The position numbers and the translations under genes were made by a program. 7,593 nucleotides of DNA. Origin: Cyanobacteria bacterium OH_CDB_58. Lineage in GTDB: Bacteria > Cyanobacteriota > Vampirovibrionia > Gastranaerophilales > Gastranaerophilaceae. How positions within the stretch are numbered: position 1 is the stretch's first letter; each line of letters starts with the position of its first letter. The stretch spans positions 1-7,593 of the forward strand of contig JAEZLC010000086.1 in the NCBI GenBank assembly GCA_023435965.1, in the 5' to 3' direction. Below, piece by piece: positions 1 through 5,555 of the stretch. The notes under the pieces are model-generated. The model ran no database searches. It had not been told where the DNA came from and saw only the letters and a list, made by a program, of their open reading frames with translations.

Positions 1-68
1 GGGTAGAGTTCCCTGCTTAATGGCCATAACCTGCTACCTGAACCACCTGCTAAAATTATTGCGTACAT
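1..68 (-). CDS. manC: Mannose-1-phosphate guanylyltransferase, 5' end only (partial)
   Basis: The minus strand opens with ATG at 68-66 and reads in frame to the window edge. The 22 complete codons spell a start of MYAIILAGGSGSRLWPLSRE. This is the nucleotide-binding signature of ManC/CpsB/AlgA-type mannose-1-phosphate guanylyltransferases (GGSGSRLWPLSR at residues 8-19, with the P-loop-like glycine run and the conserved Arg that contacts GTP). The enzyme joins mannose-1-phosphate and GTP to make GDP-mannose in the cytoplasm. WPLSR separates it from the heptose-1-phosphate guanylyltransferases and from glucose-1-phosphate thymidylyltransferases, whose motif differs. The start is supported by GAGGAG 5-10 bases upstream. 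The rest of the gene, including any fused phosphomannose isomerase domain, lies outside the window. Its presence indicates a GDP-sugar supply for the locus. Confidence 0.88.
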   Translation of the reverse strand, partial: MYAIILAGGSGSRLWPLSRELY

Positions 69-72
69 CGCT

Positions 73-78
73 CTCCTC
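73..78 (-). promoter_or_regulatory. Shine-Dalgarno site of manC
   Basis: GAGGAG on the minus strand lies 4 bases before the manC ATG (68-66). The GAGG core sits at a 6-base spacing. This fixes the start of the truncated gene. Confidence 0.7.
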
Positions 79-103
79 AATTTTTCAATATAATAAACAT
101 TAA

Positions 104-124
104 ATATTTTATATCATAAAATAT
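104..124. repeat. Perfect 9-bp inverted repeat with 3-base centre
   Basis: ATATTTTAT at 104-112 and its exact reverse complement ATAAAATAT at 116-124 flank ATC. The palindrome lies in the spacer between manC and the plus-strand glycosyltransferase, 36 bp upstream of the manC start. It could be an operator or a weak hairpin. The arms are almost pure A/T in an A/T-rich spacer, so chance is a real alternative. Confidence 0.3.
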
Positions 125-250
125 GCAAAAAGTCTTGTTATTGCTAAAGAATGTGATGATTTACTTTTTATAGCAGTGAAGAATATCTTTGACTTGTATT
201 GGTGTTACTTTGTTAAGTATCATTGATAAGTTTTGTCATGATAGAAAAGA

Positions 251-278
251 TTGCATCACTTAATTTATAAATTATAAT
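251..278 (+). promoter_or_regulatory. Candidate sigma-70-type promoter ending at the glycosyltransferase start
   Basis: TTGCAT (251-256) is followed after 16 bases by a perfect TATAAT (273-278). Transcription would begin about 7 bases after the -10, at or next to the A of the ATG at 285. The gene has no Shine-Dalgarno sequence: the 24 bases upstream are nearly all A/T. This would fit a leaderless or very short-leader mRNA. A TATAAT can arise by chance in such A/T-rich DNA, so the call is tentative. Confidence 0.35.
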
Positions 279-284
279 TTATTT

Positions 285-1154
285 ATGGATAAACCAAATT
301 TAAAAATTTCTATTGTTACAGCAAGTTATAATTATGCCGACTTGATTTCTCAAACAATTGATTCTGTTATAAACCAAACTTATTCTAATTGGGAGTTAAT
401 AATAGTTGACGACGGTTCGTCTGATAATTCAAGGGAAATAATTGCTCAGTACTGTGTTAAAGATAGCAGAATAAAATTATATACGCATGAAAAAAATCAG
501 AATAAAGGTCTGTGTGAAACCGTTAGACTTGGTTGCCAATATGCTCAAGGAGAATATGTGGCCTTTTTGGAGAGTGATGATCTTTGGACAGAAAACTATT
601 TGGCAGAAAAAATTAAAGTAATTGAGAAGAATCCTGACATTTCACTTATATTCAATTCTGTAGAACTATTCGGAGACGCAGAATCTCGAAAAAGACATGA
701 TGAATATTTTATATTCCAAAAATTCTTTTTAAAGGATAAAAAATATCCAGCTAATCTGTTTAAATATTTTCTTTTTATGAATATAATACCTACATTTTCC
801 TGTGTAATGGTCAAAAATAGCGTTTTTTCAACTCTTAAATTTAATGCTCCATTTCAGCCACACTTAGATCAATATTTGTGGATGCAAATTGCATATAATA
901 ATGATGTTTATTATTTGGACTTACCCTTAACACAGTGGCGAATTCATAAGCAAAGCTTCATTGCCAGAACGGAAACCGTAAAAAGGAATAATAATCATAT
1001 AATATATGAAACTATCAAGTCAGTGATAGCCAATTCAACACATTCAAATGAGTTGTTAAAATATTTTTTAATTAATTATTATGCTTTTAAAATGATACTG
1101 TTTAAAATTTTTAGAGGTTTTTTAAAAAAGATAGTAATGAGATATTCTAAATAA
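285..1154 (+). CDS. Family 2 glycosyltransferase
   Basis: This 289-residue protein has a GT-A fold typical of GT2 enzymes that add a sugar from a nucleotide donor to a growing lipid-linked glycan on the cytoplasmic face of the membrane. The N-terminus (residues 8-17) reads ISIVTASYNY. VDDGSSD at 41-47 provides the nucleotide-contacting Asp residues. ESDD at 96-99 is the metal-binding DXD-type motif. LDQYLW at 194-199 supplies the likely acceptor-side acidic residue, and WRIH at 218-221 is the usual late GT2 motif. The C-terminus (about 259-289) is hydrophobic and Lys/Arg-rich, suggesting peripheral membrane attachment. A stop lies in frame at 261-263, so ATG 285 is the first usable start; no Shine-Dalgarno is visible. 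It is the only plus-strand gene here and converges on the SDR gene with a 4-bp gap. Donor and linkage cannot be read from sequence. Confidence 0.9.
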   Translation: MDKPNLKISIVTASYNYADLISQTIDSVINQTYSNWELIIVDDGSSDNSREIIAQYCVKDSRIKLYTHEKNQNKGLCETVRLGCQYAQGEYVAFLESDDLWTENYLAEKIKVIEKNPDISLIFNSVELFGDAESRKRHDEYFIFQKFFLKDKKYPANLFKYFLFMNIIPTFSCVMVKNSVFSTLKFNAPFQPHLDQYLWMQIAYNNDVYYLDLPLTQWRIHKQSFIARTETVKRNNNHIIYETIKSVIANSTHSNELLKYFLINYYAFKMILFKIFRGFLKKIVMRYSK

Positions 1155-1158
1155 GCAT

Positions 1159-2148
1159 TTAAATTAACTTGTTGTCAATTTCGTTTTGGATCATTAATTT
1201 AATTAGTTCGTCAAAACTTATTGTTTGGCACCAGTCCAATTCTTGTTTTGCTTTTGTGCAATTACCAAATAGTGTATTATTGATTTTCCTATCAATTATG
1301 TTTGAATCAATTATTATATGTTTTTTCCAATTATTTATGTTTAAGACATCTGCACAAATTTGTATAAATTCTTCTATTGTGTGCAGTTCTCCAGATGATA
1401 AAACAAAATCTTGAGGAGTCTTTTGTTGATTCATCAAAAACATACCGTTTGCATAGTCTTTTGCATATCCCCAGTCTTTTTTAGTATCAAGATTGGCCAA
1501 TGTGAATTTGTCAATCTCCCCGTTCTTAATTTTTATCATATTAGTAATAATTTTTTTTGTAACAAAACTATTGTTTCTTCTCGAACTCTCATGGTTGTAT
1601 AAAATTGCTGTCGAACAATATAATCCTTTACCTCTGTAGTATTTTACTAGTGAGTTTTCGGTAACTTTTGATAACCCATAAAGACTGTTAGTGTTAAATG
1701 GAGTATTTTCGTCTTGAATATCAGTTTCTGAGTTGTCAAACATAAGGCAAGAGCCCGCAGTAAGTATCCGTGAGTTTTTTAGATATTCGTTGCAAATTGA
1801 CAATATATTTGAAGTTGATATGACATTGTAATCAAAAAGTTGCTTTCCATATAGGCTTTTATCTTCTTTAACCCCTTGAGAGCTTACATGAAAGGCCGCC
1901 AAATGATAAATTTCATCTGGCTTGATTGAGCATAACAAATTTTTTAATTCAAAGTAATCATTTAATTCGACTTGATGTAATATCGGACTTACATTTTTCT
2001 CGGCAAGATATTTTTGTATCTTAAAAGAGTTTTCGCTCAGGTTTTGGCGAATAATGCCGTGCACTTCATATCCTTGTTCGTTGAGCAGTTCGCACAGATA
2101 ACTGCCGTCTTGGCCAAATATTCCTGTTATTAAAGCTTTTTTTTTCAT
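1159..2148 (-). CDS. GDP-mannose 4,6-dehydratase-family SDR, lacking the catalytic Glu
   Basis: This 329-residue extended short-chain dehydrogenase acts on nucleotide sugars. The NADP-binding motif GIFGQDGSYL (9-18) is characteristic of GDP-mannose 4,6-dehydratase (GMD). So are NHESSRR (185-191) with FVTKKI (195-200), NLDTKKDWGYAKDY (219-232), and a C-terminal segment resembling the GMD element that ends in a Lys-rich helix and a Gly/Asp-Trp turn. The SDR Tyr and Lys are present (Y157, K161), and S133 matches the catalytic Thr. The next key position differs: where GMD reads Thr-Ser-Glu, this protein reads S133-C134-L135, so the Glu that removes the C5 proton during dehydration is absent. It is also about 40 residues shorter than E. 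coli GMD. It may therefore be a 4-keto reductase or epimerase rather than a dehydratase. ATG 2148 has only a weak ribosome site (AGTGG). The C-methyltransferase ends 24 bp upstream, implying co-transcription. Confidence 0.85.
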   Translation of the reverse strand: MKKKALITGIFGQDGSYLCELLNEQGYEVHGIIRQNLSENSFKIQKYLAEKNVSPILHQVELNDYFELKNLLCSIKPDEIYHLAAFHVSSQGVKEDKSLYGKQLFDYNVISTSNILSICNEYLKNSRILTAGSCLMFDNSETDIQDENTPFNTNSLYGLSKVTENSLVKYYRGKGLYCSTAILYNHESSRRNNSFVTKKIITNMIKIKNGEIDKFTLANLDTKKDWGYAKDYANGMFLMNQQKTPQDFVLSSGELHTIEEFIQICADVLNINNWKKHIIIDSNIIDRKINNTLFGNCTKAKQELDWCQTISFDELIKLMIQNEIDNKLI

Positions 2149-2172
2149 AAAATCAAACCACTTCGGATTAAA

Positions 2173-3402
2173 TTAAATTATTTCTATCTCTGGCAAAGGA
2201 AAAATAAATTTACCACCATTAGTCATATATTCTTTTTCTCTTTCTAAAATGGTGTTTTTAAAGTGCCAAGGTAGAACAAAGAAATAATCAGGATTCATAT
2301 CTCTAGCTTCTTTTTCTGAAATTATAGGAATATTTGTTCCAGGAGTGAATGAGCCATATTTGTCAGGATTAACTTCGGCAATATATTGGATGTGTTCCTT
2401 TGTGAACCCGCAAAACTGTAAAAGAACATTTCCTTTTGTACTCGCTCCATATCCTATGATTTTTTTGCCATCTTTTACTAACGCTTCTATAAGTTCTTTT
2501 AGGTTGTCCCTGTGTTTGAATACTCTTTCTGCAAAATCTATGTATGGTTTGGTTGAGTCGAGCATCATATCTGATTCTTGCTTTAAAAGCCAATTTATAA
2601 TTGGAGTATTAGATTTGTAATTTGCATCTTTTTTGCAGGCAGTCACTGCAAAACTTCCCCCATTTATCGAGTTCATGACAACATCAACAACTCTTAATCC
2701 AACTCTTTCTAGCATATTTTTGACGACTTTGAATGAATAAAATTCTAAATGTTCATGACATATTGTGTCATAAGAATTTGTTCTTAACATTGATGGCATA
2801 TAACTTTGTTCAAAGTGCCAGATACCTTCATCGTCAAGACATTTATTGATGTCTTCAACAAATTGAGAGGGGTTTTCAAGATCATAAAACATTGATATAG
2901 ATGTTATTATCTTTGCTTTTTTTGAAGGAAAAATTTCTAAAAATTTGTCAGCAGTAAAAAAGTCAGGAATTAAATCTATGTCCTCTGAATAGTACTCTTT
3001 GAATTTTTTTCCTGTAGGATCAATACCAACTCTCTTGCATTTTGTTTGATATGCTTTAAGTGATGTTGCATCATTGCTGCCTATGTCGATAACTAGGTCA
3101 TCATTTGTTAAATTGACTAGTTTTTCTAAAGTTCTAATTTTATGTTCTAGGTGTTTCACCATAGATGGATTTAATCCCGAACGATATCCGTAATTTTCGC
3201 CATACATTTCATCAAGAGAGTATGATTGTTTTAATTGTAATAGGCCACAATCAGAGCACCAAATTAGATCAACAGGTCCTTTTGTAATTTGTTCATCTTG
3301 TTTTTTAGGAAACACCCCTGTTAAAAATTGTTCTCCTAAAGAGAGTATATTTTGAAAGTTTTCACTATTACATATTCTGCATTTTTTAATCTCATTATAC
3401 AA
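2173..3402 (-). CDS. SAM-dependent NDP-sugar C-methyltransferase (TylC3/TcaB9 family)
   Basis: The 409 residues match the usual length of this three-part family. The N-terminal zinc site has C8-x2-C11 and C49-x2-C52, followed by YGYRSG (71-76). The central Rossmann methyltransferase domain has the SAM-binding motif DIGSND (106-111). The active-site segment DTICHEHLEFYS (212-223) includes the His (H218) expected to act as base. The C-terminal domain carries GYGASTKGN (317-325) and KYGSFTPGTNIPI (348-360). Characterised relatives methylate a carbon next to the keto group of a 4-keto-6-deoxy nucleotide sugar, usually C3, giving a branched sugar. The substrate here is not known; the neighbouring GMD-family SDR and manC suggest a GDP-linked keto sugar. 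The start is TTG 3402, set by AGGAG seven bases upstream. The same family has broader uncharacterised members in LPS loci, so the exact position methylated is uncertain. Confidence 0.9.
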   Translation of the reverse strand: MYNEIKKCRICNSENFQNILSLGEQFLTGVFPKKQDEQITKGPVDLIWCSDCGLLQLKQSYSLDEMYGENYGYRSGLNPSMVKHLEHKIRTLEKLVNLTNDDLVIDIGSNDATSLKAYQTKCKRVGIDPTGKKFKEYYSEDIDLIPDFFTADKFLEIFPSKKAKIITSISMFYDLENPSQFVEDINKCLDDEGIWHFEQSYMPSMLRTNSYDTICHEHLEFYSFKVVKNMLERVGLRVVDVVMNSINGGSFAVTACKKDANYKSNTPIINWLLKQESDMMLDSTKPYIDFAERVFKHRDNLKELIEALVKDGKKIIGYGASTKGNVLLQFCGFTKEHIQYIAEVNPDKYGSFTPGTNIPIISEKEARDMNPDYFFVLPWHFKNTILEREKEYMTNGGKFIFPLPEIEII

Positions 3403-3409
3403 AGCTGTT

Positions 3410-3414
3410 CTCCT
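3410..3414 (-). promoter_or_regulatory. Shine-Dalgarno site deciding the TTG start of the C-methyltransferase
   Basis: AGGAG on the minus strand is separated by 7 bases from TTG at 3402-3400. No ATG occurs nearby in frame, and the zinc-site cysteines begin at residue 8, so a later start would remove the domain. Confidence 0.7.
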
Positions 3415-3481
3415 GAGTTTTAATATGGTAAAAAGATATTGATTCTTCTTTTTGTCTTTTATTTTGTTGCCGTCTCCTAGA

Positions 3482-3509
3482 AAAATATATCATAAAAACG
3501 TGTTGTAAA
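3482..3509 (-). promoter_or_regulatory. Candidate internal promoter before the C-methyltransferase
   Basis: On the minus strand TTTACA (3509-3504) is followed after 16 bases by TATTTT (3487-3482); an overlapping TATATT lies at 14 bases. It sits in the 126-bp gap between the upstream glycosyltransferase and the methyltransferase, the longest gap inside the minus-strand series. It would give a leader of about 70 bases and could transcribe the methyltransferase and SDR pair separately. Consensus match is moderate. Confidence 0.3.
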
Positions 3510-3528
3510 TCTTTTAAGAAACAATACT

Positions 3529-4506
3529 TCAAATTCTTATGCTATCAAAGAATTTGCCAATAAGCTTTCTTCCAATTTTTCTAAATAAGCCTCGAGATAT
3601 TTTGTTGTTTAAACAAAAAGTGTAAGCGAAGGCACCTAGAGGAATTATATCTCTGTCTTTTGCCATTTTTATGAAAAGTTTTTTAGAGGTGGTAGAGTGC
3701 TCATTTTTTAACCAGTCATACCCGGCTCTTAAAAAATCTAATGCCCTAATGTTGTATAGTAAGTATTTGAAACAGGTGCAATCTTTGGTGATGAATTTAT
3801 GATAGTTCTCATGCAATGCAAGCCAGTTTATTAAATATGGACCAGTAGATGGAGTCAAAGAGTCTTGTCCTGGATGTACCCTGTATTTTATGAAATTAGA
3901 GTCTAAAACTCCTACTTCTCCGTTGCTGGCAATGTCTAGCAAAAAGGGTCTATCACAAATTTTTCCGTATATATCATATCTAAAACTGTATTTTTTAAAT
4001 AATTCGGTTTTATATATTGATGAAGCGAAATGATAAGGATGATCTAAAAATAACATTAATGCAAAGTCGGATGAATTATGACAATGGTAATTGTTATTGG
4101 TTATGTAATTCCAATTGGTGTTTGTCGGTTCGTACTCCGCTACGTATCCTGACCCCAGCAAAACTGTGTTAGGGTGAGTGTTTAAGTGTATTAAAGCTTC
4201 TTCAATGTATCTTGGGTGCATTAAGTCATCGTCGTGAAAAAGCATTACCCATTTTTTTGATGCCAGTTTTTGTGCAGTTAAAAAGTTTGCTTCTTGTCCT
4301 AGGTTTGTTTCGTTGCGATGTGTGTTTATATTGTATTTTTTTGTTATTTCTGGTGTGTTGTCAGTGCTGCCGTTATCCAAAACGGTTATGTTAAAACCTT
4401 GAGTAGTCTGGTTTAATATGCTTATAATCGTTTGTTCCAGCATTTCTGAACGATTATAAGTTAATATAAATATTTCAATATCTTCAGGTTTATTCAACAT
4501 AGCCAA
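3529..4506 (-). CDS. Family 2 glycosyltransferase
   Basis: This 325-residue GT-A enzyme presumably adds one residue of the polysaccharide repeat. IFILTYNR (12-19) opens the domain, LDNGSTD (43-49) is the nucleotide-binding motif, NETNLG (65-70) follows, and HDDD (91-94) is the metal-binding DXD-type motif. CDRPFL (184-189) and YRVHPGQDS (208-216) are the later acceptor-side and GT2 signature segments. The C-terminus (about 309-325) is a Lys/Arg-rich amphipathic stretch, as in membrane-associated transferases. The start is ambiguous: TTG 4506 has AAAGG six bases upstream, while ATG 4500, two codons later, is twelve bases from it. The spacing favours TTG; the difference is only two residues. 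The gene starts 97 bp after the preceding glycosyltransferase. Donor and acceptor are unknown. Confidence 0.88.
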   Translation of the reverse strand: MAMLNKPEDIEIFILTYNRSEMLEQTIISILNQTTQGFNITVLDNGSTDNTPEITKKYNINTHRNETNLGQEANFLTAQKLASKKWVMLFHDDDLMHPRYIEEALIHLNTHPNTVLLGSGYVAEYEPTNTNWNYITNNNYHCHNSSDFALMLFLDHPYHFASSIYKTELFKKYSFRYDIYGKICDRPFLLDIASNGEVGVLDSNFIKYRVHPGQDSLTPSTGPYLINWLALHENYHKFITKDCTCFKYLLYNIRALDFLRAGYDWLKNEHSTTSKKLFIKMAKDRDIIPLGAFAYTFCLNNKISRGLFRKIGRKLIGKFFDSIRI

Positions 4507-4512
4507 TTTTTA

Positions 4513-4517
4513 CCTTT
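4513..4517 (-). promoter_or_regulatory. Shine-Dalgarno site favouring the TTG 4506 start
   Basis: AAAGG on the minus strand lies 6 bases before TTG (4506-4504) and 12 before ATG (4500-4498). The shorter spacing is the normal one, so TTG is preferred, though not certain. Confidence 0.45.
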
Positions 4518-4603
4518 CGTTCGGAGTTTACTTTAATTAAAATAAAACTCTTTTTTCGTGTCTTAATTTCTGGGATTAGTATAGATAGCTTATTTCTTTC
4601 TAT

Positions 4604-5530
4604 TTAGTTCGGATTTGGCATAAGTATAAGTTTATATAAATGTTGATAAAAGGGTAAATAATCATAGTTATATTTAAAAAGTTCTATAATAATCCTTTTT
4701 TTATTGATAGGTGCCTGTTTTATGATTTCTTCAATCGCGGCAAATAAATGTTTGCGTTGAAATGAAAGTAAGTTTTTGTAAACCTTTTTATCATATAGCC
4801 GTTTATTTAAAGATTTTGTTATTTCAATACATTTTATGAGGATTAAAATTTTATCATCGCCACATTTATAATACCTTTTGAGGCCATGTCTTACTTTGAC
4901 TAAAGGTTTTGTTATTATATAGGAAGAACATTTAGGTAGTATGTTGAGTAATACATATTTATGAATATATAAACTCCCAAAACCTTTTGAAACATCAAAA
5001 CTATTCCAAATGTCTTTTTTTATAATAAGAGATGATAAAGAACTATATCTGCTTTCAGATTTAATAATAAATTCATTATGATTCTTGCATTTTAAATCTT
5101 GTCCATAATTTAAAGTCATCCGATGTGTTAAATTTTTCATTTCGTAATCATAGAAATCAAAGTTTGATAATACAATATCAATATTATTTCCATTTAATAT
5201 ATTAAAGAGATAATTCAAAGACCCTTCATAGTATACATCATCATCACCCAAAAGCCAGACATATTCACCTTTTGCTTTTTTGAATATATTATCTACATTT
5301 CTATCATAGCCAATATTTTCCTCATTTTTATAATACGAAAAAATCTTTGGATATTTGTTAATATATTCTTGAATGATATCTTTTGTATTATCAGTTGATG
5401 CATTGTCAGAGATTAATATTTCTATAGATTCATTAATTGTATCAAGTTGTTTTAATATACTCTCTAAAGTTTCTTTTATAGATTTAGCGCCGTTATAAGT
5501 CGGTATACCTATAGATAATTTTACAGTCAA
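4604..5530 (-). CDS. Family 2 glycosyltransferase, Rfb-type
   Basis: This 308-residue GT2 enzyme has IGIPTYNGA (7-15), SDNASTDNT (41-49), NEENIGYDRNV (69-79) and LLGDDD (93-98). The combination NIGxDxN plus GDDD recalls O-antigen transferases such as the abequosyltransferase group, but that resemblance is weak and does not identify the donor. The second half (about 100-308) is Lys-, Ile- and Asn-rich without a recognisable domain. The start is TTG 5530: GGAGG lies seven bases upstream, an in-frame TAA directly precedes the TTG, and the domain begins at residue 4, so no other start works. The DNA is clearly more A/T-rich than the radical SAM gene just upstream (about 27% GC in the 5101-5160 stretch), which hints at a separate origin. 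It starts 25 bp after that gene ends, so the two are probably co-transcribed. Confidence 0.9.
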   Translation of the reverse strand: MTVKLSIGIPTYNGAKSIKETLESILKQLDTINESIEILISDNASTDNTKDIIQEYINKYPKIFSYYKNEENIGYDRNVDNIFKKAKGEYVWLLGDDDVYYEGSLNYLFNILNGNNIDIVLSNFDFYDYEMKNLTHRMTLNYGQDLKCKNHNEFIIKSESRYSSLSSLIIKKDIWNSFDVSKGFGSLYIHKYVLLNILPKCSSYIITKPLVKVRHGLKRYYKCGDDKILILIKCIEITKSLNKRLYDKKVYKNLLSFQRKHLFAAIEEIIKQAPINKKRIIIELFKYNYDYLPFYQHLYKLILMPNPN

Positions 5531-5537
5531 TTATTTG

Positions 5538-5542
5538 CCTCC
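5538..5542 (-). promoter_or_regulatory. Shine-Dalgarno site deciding the TTG start at 5530
   Basis: GGAGG on the minus strand is 7 bases before TTG 5530-5528, in the 25-bp gap after the radical SAM gene. With TAA immediately preceding the TTG in frame, this is the only possible start. Confidence 0.8.
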
Positions 5543-5555
5543 AATCAATGTGTTA

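Noticed and set aside
189..220. TTGACT followed by TTAAGT/AAGTAT as an alternative plus-strand promoter
   Set aside because: The -35 is good, but every spacing from 17 to 20 gives a poor -10; the TTGCAT-16-TATAAT downstream is better.
1120..1135. TTTTTTAAAAAA palindrome near the end of the plus-strand GT2 gene as a terminator for the minus-strand operon
   Set aside because: It has no GC stem and lies within coding sequence; it encodes a Phe-Leu-Lys-Lys stretch.
4524..4556. GAGTTT...AAACTC inverted repeat followed by TTTTTT on the plus strand, shaped like a terminator
   Set aside because: No plus-strand gene ends here. On the minus strand, which is transcribed, the T-run is on the wrong side, and the stem has central mismatches.
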